A stretch of 33,499 nt of DNA from Stenotrophomonas maltophilia (lineage in GTDB: Bacteria; Pseudomonadota; Gammaproteobacteria; Xanthomonadales; Xanthomonadaceae): NCBI RefSeq assembly GCF_003970865.1, contig NZ_RXLZ01000055.1:1-33499 (forward strand), in the 5' to 3' direction. A program made the translations under genes and the position numbers. This document shows, one piece after another, positions 25,487 through 33,499 of this stretch. The notes beneath the pieces were generated by a model. The model had not been told where the DNA came from and did no database searches. It saw only the letters and a program-made list of their open reading frames with translations. Position 1 is the first letter of the stretch; each line of letters begins with the position of its first letter.

Positions 25487-26245
25487 ATGGCTGAACCGCT
25501 CCCCCTGCGTCCGCCACCGCCATTGCTGGACGACGCCTGTGCGTTGTTCCTCGATGTCGACGGCACCCTGATCGAATTCGCTGCACGCCCGGATGCCGTG
25601 CAGCTGCTGCCGGATGTGCGTGAAGCCATCGGCCGCATCAGCGACCGCCTGGAAGGTGCCGTGGCACTGGTCAGTGGTCGCCCGCTTGAACAGCTGGATC
25701 AACTGTTCGCGCCTTTGAAACTGCCCGCCGCCGGCCTGCATGGCCACGAACTGCGCGGCGAAGATGGTCGTGTGCTGCGCGACGAACATGACGACGACAC
25801 CGCCGAATGGCTGCACGCGCTGCACCAGCAGGCGATGCGCTTTGCCCACGGGCATCCCGGCGTGCTGGTGGAAGACAAGGGCGTCGGCCTGGCCCTGCAC
25901 TGGCGCGGTGCGCCGCATGCCGCCAGCGATGTCCGCGCCTTCGCCGACCGCCACGTGCGCGGCCGTACCAGCTATCGCCTGCAACCTGGCGACCATGTGG
26001 TCGAGTTCGTGCCTGTCGGCACCGACAAGGGCCGCGCCGTGCGGCGGATGATGCAGTACCTGCCCTTCCGCGGCCGCCTGCCGGTGTTCCTCGGCGACGA
26101 CCTCACTGATGAGTTCGGCTTCGACGCTGCCAACGGCCAGCATGGCTGGAGCGTGCTGGTGGGCGAACGCGAACCCAGCAAGGCGGTGTTCGCGCTGCCC
26201 GACATACGCAGCGTGCACGCCTGGCTGCGTGAGAATGCCTATTGA
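25487..26245 (+). CDS. otsB: Trehalose-6-phosphate phosphatase
   Basis: OtsB removes the phosphate from trehalose-6-phosphate in the cytosol to yield trehalose, an osmo- and desiccation protectant. The 252-residue product is a HAD-superfamily enzyme. The nucleophile motif is FLDVDGTLIEF (Asp about residue 23), motif II lies in VALVSGRPLEQL, and the final acidic motif is FLGDDLTDEFGFD. The start is the ATG at 25487. It opens the otsB-GH15-otsA operon; the next gene follows after 27 bases. Confidence 0.97.
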   Translation: MAEPLPLRPPPPLLDDACALFLDVDGTLIEFAARPDAVQLLPDVREAIGRISDRLEGAVALVSGRPLEQLDQLFAPLKLPAAGLHGHELRGEDGRVLRDEHDDDTAEWLHALHQQAMRFAHGHPGVLVEDKGVGLALHWRGAPHAASDVRAFADRHVRGRTSYRLQPGDHVVEFVPVGTDKGRAVRRMMQYLPFRGRLPVFLGDDLTDEFGFDAANGQHGWSVLVGEREPSKAVFALPDIRSVHAWLRENAY

Positions 26246-26272
26246 CCCGGCCCCCCCACGGCCGCAACCGAG

Positions 26273-28066
26273 ATGTACCGCGTGATGACCCAACCCGATC
26301 TTGATCTGGGCGTGGTCGGCAACGGCAGCTTCGGCGCCCTGGTCGACAAACGTGCCCGCGTTGTCTGGAGCTGCCTGCCCACCTTCGACGGCGACCCCAC
26401 CTTCTGTGCCCTGCTCGGCCCCAACCAGCAGACCGGTGGCGACTTCGCCATCGAGCTGGAGGACTTCGCGAGCAGCGAGCAGGAATACCTGACCAACACC
26501 GCAATCCTGCGTACCGTGCTGCGCGACGCGCACGGTGGCGAACTGGAAATCCTCGATTTCGCCCCCCGCTGGCGCCAGAACGACCGCTTCTACCGTCCGG
26601 TCAGCCTGATCCGCCAGGTGCGTCCGCTGGCCGGCAGCCCGCGCATCACCGTGCGTGCGCGACCGCTGGCGGACTGGGGCGCACGCGTGCCCGAATCCAC
26701 CTGGGGCAGCAACCATGTGCGCTGGATCCTGCCCGAGCATGTGCTGCGTCTGACCACCGACCTGCCGGTGCGCTTCGTGCGCGACGGCCTGCCGTTCGTA
26801 CTCAACCATCCCATCCACCTGATCCTCGGCGTGGATGAATCGCTCAATCGTTCGATCAGCGGCTACGTGCAGGAAGCCTTCCAGCGCACCCGCGATTACT
26901 GGCGCGAATGGGTGCGCTACCTGTCCATTCCGCTGGAATGGCAGGATGCGGTGATCCGCAGTGCGATCACCCTGAAGCTGTGCCAGTACGAGGACAGCGG
27001 CGCGATCATTGCGGCGATGACCACCTCCATTCCGGAAGCCCCCGGCAGCGTGCGCAACTGGGACTACCGTTACTGCTGGCTGCGTGATGCCGCGTTTGTG
27101 GTGCGCGCACTGAATCGCCTCGGCGCAACGCGCACGATGGAACAGTTCCTCGGCTACATCTTCAACCTGGCCACCACCGACGGCACGCTGCAGCCGCTGT
27201 ATGGCATCGGCTTCGAGGCCAAGCTGGACGAGGATGAGGTCCCCAGCCTGTCCGGCTACCGTGGCATGGGTCCGGTCCGCCGTGGCAACCTGGCCTGGGT
27301 GCAGCGCCAGCACGATGTCTACGGCAGCGTGGTGCTGGCGTCCACGCAGTTGTTCTTCGACCGGCGCCTGCAGGACCCGGGTGATGCGCATACCTTCGCC
27401 CGCCTCGAACCCTTGGGCGAACAGGCGTTCGCCCTGCACGACGTACCCGATGCCGGCCTGTGGGAATTCCGCGGCCGCACCGAAGTGCACACCTACACCA
27501 GCGCGATGTGCTGGGCCGCCTGCGACCGCCTGTGCAAGATCGCCGTGCGCCTGAAGCGTGATGACCGCGCACGCTATTGGCGCGAGCGCGCCGACACCAT
27601 CCACGCGCGCATCATGGCCGAATCCTGGAGCGAGGAGCTGGGCCACTTCACCGATACCTTCGGTGGCCATCGGCTGGATGCCTCGTTGCTGCTGCTGGCC
27701 GACATCGGCTTCATCGACGCGCTGGACGCGCGCTTCGTCGCCACCGTGGATGCCATCGGCCGTGACCTCAAGCATGGCAATTCGCTGTACCGCTATGTCG
27801 CTCCGGATGACTTCGGCGAGCCGGAAACCAGCTTCACCATCTGCACCTTCTGGTACATCGACGCGCTGGCCGCGATCGGGCGCATGGACGAAGCACGCGG
27901 GATGTTCGAACTGCTGTTGAAACAGCGCAACCACCTGGGCCTGCTGTCGGAGGATCTGGCCTTCGACACTGGCGAAGCCTGGGGCAATTTCCCGCAGACC
28001 TATTCCCACGTTGGCCTGATCACCGCCGCGATGCGCCTGTCGCGGTCCTGGCAGGAGGCATCGTGA
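26273..28066 (+). CDS. Glycoside hydrolase family 15 protein (glucoamylase/trehalase-like)
   Basis: This is a predicted cytosolic alpha-glucosidase-type enzyme of 597 residues with no signal peptide. GH15 features are an N-terminal beta-sandwich (GVVGNGSFGALVD, LDFAPRW), then the (alpha/alpha)6 barrel. The barrel contains RNWDYRYCWLRDAAF, GYRGMGPVRRGN, LWEFRGRTEVHTYTSAM (carrying the likely general-acid Glu) and GEAWGNFPQTYSHVGLI (general-base region). The ATG at 26273 was taken; the ATG at 26285 is equally possible. It lies between otsB and otsA and overlaps otsA by four bases. Several GH15 proteins outside fungi are trehalases, so it may degrade trehalose or a related glucan. The substrate is inferred only. 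Confidence 0.92.
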   Translation: MYRVMTQPDLDLGVVGNGSFGALVDKRARVVWSCLPTFDGDPTFCALLGPNQQTGGDFAIELEDFASSEQEYLTNTAILRTVLRDAHGGELEILDFAPRWRQNDRFYRPVSLIRQVRPLAGSPRITVRARPLADWGARVPESTWGSNHVRWILPEHVLRLTTDLPVRFVRDGLPFVLNHPIHLILGVDESLNRSISGYVQEAFQRTRDYWREWVRYLSIPLEWQDAVIRSAITLKLCQYEDSGAIIAAMTTSIPEAPGSVRNWDYRYCWLRDAAFVVRALNRLGATRTMEQFLGYIFNLATTDGTLQPLYGIGFEAKLDEDEVPSLSGYRGMGPVRRGNLAWVQRQHDVYGSVVLASTQLFFDRRLQDPGDAHTFARLEPLGEQAFALHDVPDAGLWEFRGRTEVHTYTSAMCWAACDRLCKIAVRLKRDDRARYWRERADTIHARIMAESWSEELGHFTDTFGGHRLDASLLLLADIGFIDALDARFVATVDAIGRDLKHGNSLYRYVAPDDFGEPETSFTICTFWYIDALAAIGRMDEARGMFELLLKQRNHLGLLSEDLAFDTGEAWGNFPQTYSHVGLITAAMRLSRSWQEAS

Positions 28067-29427
28067 GTCGTCTGGTGGTGGTTTCAAACCGCGTGGCCGT
28101 GCCGGGCGAGAACCGCGCCGGTGGCCTGGCGGTGGGCCTGCTGGCCGCGTTGAAGGAACGTGGCGGTATGTGGTTCGGCTGGAGCGGCAAGAGCGTGCGC
28201 GACGGCAGCGGCACGCTGCACACACAGAAGGACGGTGACATCGAATTCGTCACCCTCGACCTGAGCAAGCGCGAGGTGGACGGCTACTACAACGGCTTCG
28301 CCAACCGCACCCTGTGGCCGCTGCTGCACTTCCGCCTGGACCTGGTCGACTACGACCGTGGCACCCGCGAGACCTACCACAAGGTCAACGCGCTGTTCGC
28401 CGACAAGCTCGCGCCGCTGCTGCGCGAGGACGACATCGTCTGGATCCACGACTACCACCTGATCCCGCTTGGTGCGCTGCTGCGCGAGCGTGGCATTGGC
28501 TGCCGCATCGGTTTCTTCCTGCACATCCCGATGCCGTCGGCCGACCTGCTGCAGGCGATGCCCGACCACCTGCGGCTGTTCTCCGCGCTGTATGCCTACG
28601 ACCTGGTCGGCTTCCAGACCCAGCGCGATGCCGATCGCTTCCAGACCTACCTGCGCCTGTTCGGTGGTGGCCGCGTGCTCGACAACGGCGAGCTGGAAGC
28701 ACCGGGCGGGCGCCGCTTCCGCGCGGCGGCTTTCCCGATCGGCATCGACACCGAGCTGATCGCACGCCAGGCCGGCACCGCCGCCACCAAGGCCGCCGTA
28801 AAGAACCTGCGCAACAGCCTGCGGGACCGCCAGCTGGCGATCGGCGTGGATCGCCTGGACTATTCCAAGGGCCTGCCCGAGCGTTTCCTCGGCTTCGAGC
28901 GCTATCTGGAGCGCCACCCCGACCAGCGTGGTTCGCTGACCTACCTGCAGATCGCGCCGGTCTCGCGCGGCGATGTCACCGAGTACCGGCAGCTGCGCAG
29001 CCAGCTGGAACAGATCGCCGGGCACATCAACGGTGGTCACGCCGAGCCGGACTGGACGCCGCTGCGCTACGTCAACCAGAACTTCACCCACGCGACCCTC
29101 ACCGGTTTCTACCGGGCGGCGGCGGTCGGCCTGGTCACGCCGCTGCGCGATGGCATGAACCTGGTGGCCAAGGAATACGTGGCCTCGCAGGACCCGGAAG
29201 ATCCCGGCGTGCTGGTGCTATCGTTGCTGGCCGGCGCCGCCGACGAACTCAAACAGGCGCTGCTGGTAAACCCGCATGATCTGGACGGCGTGGCCGACGC
29301 CATCGCCACGGCAGCGACGATGTCGCTGCGAAGGCGCAAGGAACGCTGGCACGCGATGATGGATCACCTGCGCACCTACGACATCAACCACTGGCGCCGC
29401 AGCTACCTGGACGCGCTGGAAGGCTGA
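28063..29427 (+). CDS. otsA: Alpha,alpha-trehalose-phosphate synthase (UDP-forming)
   Basis: OtsA joins UDP-glucose and glucose-6-phosphate to make trehalose-6-phosphate. It is a GT20 glycosyltransferase of 454 residues, the usual length. Motifs are [18 protein letters not shown] near the start, [38 protein letters not shown] (phosphate/nucleotide site) and [18 protein letters not shown]. The start is a GTG at 28063 in the overlap GTGA with the preceding stop, with a perfect AGGAGG five bases upstream. Translation is therefore likely coupled to the GH15 gene. Confidence 0.97.
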   Translation: MSRLVVVSNRVAVPGENRAGGLAVGLLAALKERGGMWFGWSGKSVRDGSGTLHTQKDGDIEFVTLDLSKREVDGYYNGFANRTLWPLLHFRLDLVDYDRGTRETYHKVNALFADKLAPLLREDDIVWIHDYHLIPLGALLRERGIGCRIGFFLHIPMPSADLLQAMPDHLRLFSALYAYDLVGFQTQRDADRFQTYLRLFGGGRVLDNGELEAPGGRRFRAAAFPIGIDTELIARQAGTAATKAAVKNLRNSLRDRQLAIGVDRLDYSKGLPERFLGFERYLERHPDQRGSLTYLQIAPVSRGDVTEYRQLRSQLEQIAGHINGGHAEPDWTPLRYVNQNFTHATLTGFYRAAAVGLVTPLRDGMNLVAKEYVASQDPEDPGVLVLSLLAGAADELKQALLVNPHDLDGVADAIATAATMSLRRRKERWHAMMDHLRTYDINHWRRSYLDALEG

Positions 29428-29430
29428 GGG

Positions 29431-29496
29431 AAAAAGGGGACGGAGGGGATTAAGTCGTTTGTGCACAAACGACTTAATCCCCTCCGTCCCCTTTTT
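29431..29496. repeat. Perfect 66-bp palindrome, GGGGACGGAGGG family, copy 2
   Basis: Bases 29431-29463 (AAAAAGGGGACGGAGGGG... to GTTTGTG) are exactly the reverse complement of 29464-29496, with no spacer. It lies between the convergent otsA (stop 29427) and DCC gene (stop 29500). With A5 at one end and T5 at the other it can act as a bidirectional terminator. It shares the segment AAAAGGGGACGGAGGG and then RATYAAGTCGT with the palindrome at 21271-21335. Confidence 0.95.
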
Positions 29497-29499
29497 TCT

Positions 29500-29937
29500 T
29501 CAATCCAGGAATCGCGCGGCCTGCTCCGGTGCAGGCAGGTAACAGGCATCATGCCGCCCGAACCAGCGATAGCGGTTGCGCGCCAGCGCGCGGTACGCGG
29601 CATCACGCCAGCCGCGCGGCACTGCCCGCAACGCGCCGGTCAGGCGCCAGGCGCCGCCCAGCCCCGCCAGCACGCGCAGGATCGCATCGGTATCGGTCCA
29701 GGCGCCCTGCGCGTCCAGCAGCAGGAACGACATCGGGTCCTGCGGGTCCAGACCGTGCGCGCGCAACAGCGCGCTGCCCTGCGCCCCCTGCATCGCCGCA
29801 AAGCGGTAGCGCCCCCTGCGGTCGAAACGCAGCAGGAAGCGCACCCAGCGGTTGCACAGCGCGCATACGCCATCGAACACGATCACCGCACTGCCCGCCT
29901 CGGCGGCAGCGTCACTGCGGTTCGAGCCAGCCTTCAT
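29500..29937 (-). CDS. DCC-family thiol-disulfide oxidoreductase-like protein (DUF393)
   Basis: This small cytosolic protein of 145 residues has the family-defining IVFDGVCALCNRWVRFLL (the DxxC...C 'DCC' motif, about residues 19-36). RFDRRGRYRFAAMQG and YRWFGRHDACYLP follow near the end, as in YuxK-type proteins. These are predicted thioredoxin-fold oxidoreductases of unknown substrate. The ATG at 29937 lies 26 bases inside the end of the DUF4166 gene, so the two are cotranslated. It is the last gene of the rluD-pgeF-DUF4166-DCC run. Confidence 0.9.
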   Translation of the reverse strand: MKAGSNRSDAAAEAGSAVIVFDGVCALCNRWVRFLLRFDRRGRYRFAAMQGAQGSALLRAHGLDPQDPMSFLLLDAQGAWTDTDAILRVLAGLGGAWRLTGALRAVPRGWRDAAYRALARNRYRWFGRHDACYLPAPEQAARFLD

Positions 29938-30418
29938 AGCGGATCAGGGCTCCCACCCAGGGCAGCGTCACATCGACCAGGAAAGTGTAACGCTCCCCCT
30001 GCCAGGCTTCGCGGCAACGCACGCCACCAAACCAGCGCCTCGGCAGCGGCAGCAGCCCGAACGCCCAGACCCGGCGCACCGACCAGTCGATGCCACCCTC
30101 GCGGGCCTGCAGATCAAATTCGAAGCGCACCGCGCCCAACTGCTCGCGCAGGCATCCCTCGTGCGCCCACAGCCGCGACACCATCGGCCAGCGGCCAAAA
30201 CGACGCGCCCATTGCTCGCCCTGCCCGTGCGCGCTGAACGCCACTTCGGTGGGCAGCGCGTCTCCGTCCTTCGGCAGCCGCGCCAGCGCGGCCAGCAGCG
30301 GCACCAGCCAGTGCCGCCCCCTCACGATGCGCGCCTGCCCCACGTAGCGGCAGGGCAACGGCGCGGCGTGCAGCGCCTGCACCGGCCCTGCCAGGGTGGC
30401 GAAGGCCGGCCCCAGCAC
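29912..30418 (-). CDS. DUF4166 domain protein
   Basis: This is an uncharacterised protein of about 168 residues (from the GTG at 30418) that matches the DUF4166 pattern: VLGPAFATLAGPVQALH, RRFGRWPMVSRLW, GIDWSVRRVWAFGLLPLP and FLVDVTLPWVG. Family members usually extend a few residues upstream (TTPLFAR). Here the in-frame codons for those residues are present, but the expected ATG is a CTG at 30442, overlapping the pgeF stop. The true start is therefore either CTG 30442 or GTG 30418. No clear ribosome-binding site precedes either. DUF4166 often sits beside DCC-type or redox genes, as here. Confidence 0.85.
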   Translation of the reverse strand: MLGPAFATLAGPVQALHAAPLPCRYVGQARIVRGRHWLVPLLAALARLPKDGDALPTEVAFSAHGQGEQWARRFGRWPMVSRLWAHEGCLREQLGAVRFEFDLQAREGGIDWSVRRVWAFGLLPLPRRWFGGVRCREAWQGERYTFLVDVTLPWVGALIRYEGWLEPQ

Positions 30419-30438
30419 GCGCGCGAACAGCGGCGTAG

Positions 30439-31209
30439 TCAGGGCGCGATCCAGGCCAGGGTCGCCATGCGCCCGGTGCGACGGTCGCGCCGGTGCGAAT
30501 ACAGGTCAGGATCGGCCATGGTCGACACCGTGCCGCCATACACCTGCGCCGGGTCCATGCCCGCCGCCTGCAGGCGCTGGCGGGCCAGCGCGAACAGGTC
30601 CACCTTCCAGTGACCGGGGCGCGTCGCCACGAACGCCGCTTCGGCGGCTGGATCATGGCCGACGAAGGCGTGGTAGACCTCTTCGCCGATCTCGTAGTCG
30701 GCCGGTCCGGCGGCCGGGCCCAGCCAGGCCCGCAGCTGCGCCGGCGGCGTCTGCATGGCGGCCACCGTGGCCTCCAGCATGCCGTCGGCCAGGCCACGCC
30801 AACCTGCGTGGGCCGCGCCCACTTCACTGCCGTCGGCGGCGGCAAACACCACCGGCAGGCAGTCGGCGGTCAGGATCGCCAGCACCACGCCCGGCACCGA
30901 GGTCACCGCGGCGTCGGCCACCGGTTCGCTGGCGCCGGGCACCGGCGGCGCGCTGAAGCGCAGCACGGTACTGCTGTGCACCTGGCGCAGCCAGTGCGGG
31001 GCCGACGGCAGCGCCAGCCCCTGCTGCAGCAGCTGGCGGTTGTGCTCCACATTGGCCGGGGTATCACCATCGGCCGCGTGCCGGTTGCCCAGGTTGAACT
31101 GCGCGAACGGCGCCGGCGAAATGCCCGCGCCGTGCCGACGCGTGGTCAGCGCATGGACGCCCGGAGGCGCCGGCCAGTCCGCCTGCAGCAAGGGCAGCGC
31201 GGCGGCCAT
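30439..31209 (-). CDS. pgeF: Peptidoglycan editing factor PgeF (YfiH, laccase-like purine nucleoside phosphorylase)
   Basis: This is a cytosolic multicopper-oxidase-fold protein of 256 residues. Relatives act as adenosine/purine nucleoside phosphorylases, and E. coli PgeF prevents misincorporation into peptidoglycan precursors. The zinc-site motifs are present: FNLGNRHAADGD, RQVHSSTVL (His), LTADCLPVVF (Cys) and AAHAGWRGLADG (His). The ATG at 31209 overlaps the rluD stop by one base (TGATG). The order rluD-pgeF next to divergent bamD is conserved in gammaproteobacteria. Confidence 0.95.
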   Translation of the reverse strand: MAAALPLLQADWPAPPGVHALTTRRHGAGISPAPFAQFNLGNRHAADGDTPANVEHNRQLLQQGLALPSAPHWLRQVHSSTVLRFSAPPVPGASEPVADAAVTSVPGVVLAILTADCLPVVFAAADGSEVGAAHAGWRGLADGMLEATVAAMQTPPAQLRAWLGPAAGPADYEIGEEVYHAFVGHDPAAEAAFVATRPGHWKVDLFALARQRLQAAGMDPAQVYGGTVSTMADPDLYSHRRDRRTGRMATLAWIAP

Positions 31210-32198
31210 CACCAGCGGTCCCGCTCGCGCGCGGCGAAGGCTTCGCTGTCTTCGCGCAGCACCTTCATCAGGTGCAGCATGTCCTCCGGCACCGGCGCAG
31301 TGTTGCGCACCGGCTCACCGGTGATCGGGTGCGTGAACTCCAGCGTCTCGGCATGCAGGGCCTGGCGCTTGAAGCCGCGCAGCGCGGCCACCAGCTCGTC
31401 GCTGGCGCCCTTGGGCAGCTTCAGCGCACCGCCGTACAGCGGGTCGCCAATGATCGGATGGCGCACATGCGCCATATGCACGCGGATCTGGTGGGTACGG
31501 CCGGTTTCCAGGCGGCACTCCAGCGCGGTGTGCGCACGGAAGCGCTCGCGCAGGCGGTAATGGGTGATCGCTTCCTTGCCGTCCTCGCGCACGGCCATCT
31601 TCAGGCGGTCGCGCGGGTGGCGGTCGATCGGGGCATCGGCGGTACCGCCGGCCACCAGCGCGCCCATCACGATGGCCAGGTACTGGCGGTGCACGTCGCG
31701 TGCGGCCAGCTGCTCGACCAGCGCGGTCTGCGCTTCCAGGGTCTTGGCCACCACCATCACGCCGCTGGTGTCCTTGTCCAGGCGGTGCACGATGCCCGCA
31801 CGCGGCAGCACCGCCACCGACGGGTCGCGGAACAGCAGGGCGTTGACCAGGGTGCCGCTGTGGTTGCCCGCACCCGGGTGCACCACCAGGCCCACCGGCT
31901 TGTTGATCACCAGCAGGTGCTCGTCCTCGAACAGCACGTCCAGCGGGATGTCCTCCGGCTGGGCGTCGGTCTGGGTCTCGAGCACCACGTTGAGGGTCAC
32001 GAGCTCGCCGCCGCGCAGCGGATCGCGCGGGCGCACCTGGGCGCCGTCCAGCAGCACCTCACCGGCCTTGATCCACTCGGTCAGGCGCGAACGCGAGTAT
32101 TCGGGGAACAATTCGGCCACGACGGCGTCGAAACGGCGGCCGGCAGCGGTGTCGGGGACGATGGCCTGGCGGGCCGATTCAGAGGGTTGTTCAGACAT
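31209..32198 (-). CDS. rluD: 23S rRNA pseudouridine(1911/1915/1917) synthase RluD
   Basis: RluD isomerises three uridines in helix 69 of 23S rRNA, which matters for ribosome assembly and peptide release. The 329-residue product has an N-terminal S4 RNA-binding domain ([20 protein letters not shown]). The RluA-type catalytic domain has the active Asp in [19 protein letters not shown] and later the segment [11 protein letters not shown] chose the ATG at 32198; an ATG at 32210 adds four residues and cannot be excluded, since neither has a clear ribosome-binding site. It is divergent from bamD. Confidence 0.96.
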   Translation of the reverse strand: MSEQPSESARQAIVPDTAAGRRFDAVVAELFPEYSRSRLTEWIKAGEVLLDGAQVRPRDPLRGGELVTLNVVLETQTDAQPEDIPLDVLFEDEHLLVINKPVGLVVHPGAGNHSGTLVNALLFRDPSVAVLPRAGIVHRLDKDTSGVMVVAKTLEAQTALVEQLAARDVHRQYLAIVMGALVAGGTADAPIDRHPRDRLKMAVREDGKEAITHYRLRERFRAHTALECRLETGRTHQIRVHMAHVRHPIIGDPLYGGALKLPKGASDELVAALRGFKRQALHAETLEFTHPITGEPVRNTAPVPEDMLHLMKVLREDSEAFAARERDRW

Positions 32199-32311
32199 GG
32201 CAGGGGGCATTCTTTGAAATTTTGGGGTCCCGGCGGCCGGTTTCAGTCGCTGGACAGGACACTAGGCTATCATCGACCCTTCGTATTCCAGCCGCGTCCC
32301 GCCTCGACCCC

Positions 32312-33199
32312 ATGATCCGACGCTCCGCCATGCTCTCCGCGCCCGTCCGCCTCACCGCCCTGCTGCTGGTGCTGGTCATCGCCGCCACCGGCTGCCACCG
32401 TGGTGCCAAGAAGGGCGATCGCCCCGATGAAGGGACGCCGGTCGAACAGTTGTACGAGAAGAGTCACAAGCTGATGCAGGGTGGCAACTGGAGCGGCGCC
32501 GAAGCCAGCTTCCGCCGCCTGGTGGCCCAGTATCCGTACGGTCCGTACACCGAGCAGGCGATGATCGAGACCGCCTACGCCCAGTACAAGGCCGGCAAGC
32601 ACGATGACGCGGTGTCCAGCATCGACCGCTTCATCCGTACCTATCCGACCCATCGCAACATCGCGTACCTGTACTACCTGCGCGGCCTGGCCAACTCCAA
32701 CCGCAGTACGGTTTTCCTGCGTCGCGTATGGTCGCTGGATGCCAGCCGTCGCGATCTGTCCACGCCGCACCAGGCGTATTCGGACTTCAACATCGTGGTG
32801 GACCGCTATCCGAACAGCCGCTACGCCGCCGATGCGCGCCAGCGCATGCTGGAGCTGCGTGACGTGTTCGCCCAGCACGAGCTGGACAACGCCCTGTACT
32901 ACATGCGCCGCGGCGCCTGGGTCTCGGCCGCCGGCCGCGCCAACTACCTGCTGGAAACCTACCCGCAGAGCGCGTTCCAGTACGACGCCGTCGCTGTCCT
33001 GGCCGATTCCTACACCCACCTGGGCAACAAGACCCTGGCCGACGATGCCCGCCGCGTCCTGCAGCTGAACCAGCCGGACCACCCGTGGCTGGAAGGCAAG
33101 TGGCCGAAGTACCCGTGGATGATCCGCAAGCTGAACCCGTTCGCTGGCGAGAAGTCCGCCAGCACCGGCCAGCGCAACGCGCGACTGGAAAAGAAATAA
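32312..33199 (+). CDS. bamD: Outer-membrane assembly lipoprotein BamD
   Basis: BamD is the essential lipoprotein of the BAM complex. The 295-residue product has a signal sequence with lipobox AATGC (Cys near residue 26). TPR-like repeats follow: LYEKSHKLMQGGNWSGAEAS, YAQYKAGKHDDAVSSIDRFI and YYMRRGAWVSAAGRANYLLE. The segments QYPYGPYTEQAMIETAYAQY and HRNIAYLYYLRGLAN are typical of BamD. The ATG at 32312 was chosen; an internal ATG at 32330 is possible. The tail is longer and more basic than in E. coli. It is divergent from rluD. Confidence 0.96.
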   Translation: MIRRSAMLSAPVRLTALLLVLVIAATGCHRGAKKGDRPDEGTPVEQLYEKSHKLMQGGNWSGAEASFRRLVAQYPYGPYTEQAMIETAYAQYKAGKHDDAVSSIDRFIRTYPTHRNIAYLYYLRGLANSNRSTVFLRRVWSLDASRRDLSTPHQAYSDFNIVVDRYPNSRYAADARQRMLELRDVFAQHELDNALYYMRRGAWVSAAGRANYLLETYPQSAFQYDAVAVLADSYTHLGNKTLADDARRVLQLNQPDHPWLEGKWPKYPWMIRKLNPFAGEKSASTGQRNARLEKK

Positions 33200-33201
33200 G
33201 A

Positions 33202-33228
33202 AAAAGGCCCCGCAAGGGGCCTTTCTTT
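33202..33228 (+). terminator. Rho-independent terminator of bamD
   Basis: The stem AAGGCCCC / GGGGCCTT with loop GCAA is followed by TCTTTG, directly after the bamD stop (33199). Confidence 0.9.
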
Positions 33229-33231
33229 GTC

Positions 33232-33254
33232 GGTAGATCCACGCCATGCGTGGA
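33232..33254 (+). repeat. Single GTAG-headed repeat (GGTAGATCCACG subtype)
   Basis: GGTAGATCCACGCCATGCGT... forms a palindrome TCCACGC/GCGTGGA behind a GGTAG head, another SMAG-like subtype, present as a single copy just after the bamD terminator. Confidence 0.7.
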
Positions 33255-33499
33255 GGGTTCGCGCGCCCATGGACCACGACGCTAGGAATTCTACGAATCC
33301 CCGGCGGATGCGACGCCGGTCCCAATCGGCGCCGGCGAGGCCCTCCACACTGCGGCGCAACGGCCATCTTAACCACACTCCACCCCACGAGCGGAACCCT
33401 AATACTGTATACGCGCTTCTGCTTAACAAAAACAAAAACGCGTACCAGTGTACTCCCGTTTGCACAATCACCTCTAAACAGTAACACCAACTTACAGAT
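33255..33499. other. Spacer at the right edge, no gene seen
   Basis: No reading frame here has family similarity or good coding bias. The sequence becomes clearly more AT-rich after about 33370 (TTAACAAAAACAAAAACGCG). A near-palindrome GGAATTC-TAC-GAATCCC lies around 33285-33302. It may be the upstream region of a gene beyond the window. Confidence 0.5.

Noticed and set aside
25424..28225. A 933-codon minus-strand open frame opposite otsB and the GH15 gene
   Set aside because: Same antisense artefact, with no domain signal and unrelated composition.
33385..33425. LexA-like or promoter-like sequence CTAATACTGTATACG
   Set aside because: It does not fit the known Xanthomonadaceae LexA spacing, and no convincing -35/-10 pair could be placed.

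Overview
The window looks like a chromosomal segment from Stenotrophomonas, probably the S. maltophilia complex, or a very close Xanthomonadaceae relative. The coding sequence is GC-rich with strong G/C third positions. The intergenic spaces carry many GTAG-headed palindromic repeats (GTAGTGCCGGCC...GGCCGGCA and variants), which match the SMAG class of REP elements described in S. maltophilia. The gene content is mostly core housekeeping. There are no phage genes, insertion sequences, CRISPR arrays, tRNA genes or rRNA genes that I can see.

Left part (1-7.5 kb). A 145-bp tandem repeat built on SMAG hairpins precedes folD (-). A CPA2-type K+/H+ antiporter with a C-terminal RCK domain follows (-). 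Next is a rhodanese-ThiF fusion of the MoeB type (-), whose 3' end has been tandemly duplicated together with its downstream hairpins in 193-bp units. An AraC regulator and a LysE exporter run on the plus strand. Behind them is a second, strongly diverged LysE-like gene that has lost the family's signature motifs.

Centre-left (7.6-14.3 kb, all minus). ndk, rlmN, pilW, rodZ, a YfgM-like gene, bamB and der form a tightly packed conserved cluster. It links translation, type IV pili, cell shape and outer-membrane assembly. Compared with the Escherichia coli order, ispG and hisS are absent between rodZ and the yfgM-like gene.

Centre (14.5-21.2 kb). A PsrA-like TetR regulator has a CAAAC-N4-GTTTG operator over its own promoter. 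It leads into a FadN-type hydroxyacyl-CoA dehydrogenase/enoyl-CoA hydratase and a thiolase, forming a beta-oxidation unit. Convergent to it is poxB (-), a pyruvate:quinone oxidoreductase. The 520-bp gap between them holds nested palindromes and a bidirectional terminator.

Right part (21.3-33.5 kb). Two small secreted proteins of poorly known function (-) are divergent from a TonB-dependent receptor (+). An otsB-GH15-otsA trehalose operon (+) follows. A minus-strand run rluD-pgeF-DUF4166-DCC oxidoreductase comes next, and bamD (+) is divergent from rluD as in many gammaproteobacteria. Two related long palindromes (GGGGACGGAGGG...) close the secreted-protein gene and the trehalose operon. The last ~245 bases hold no gene I can support.
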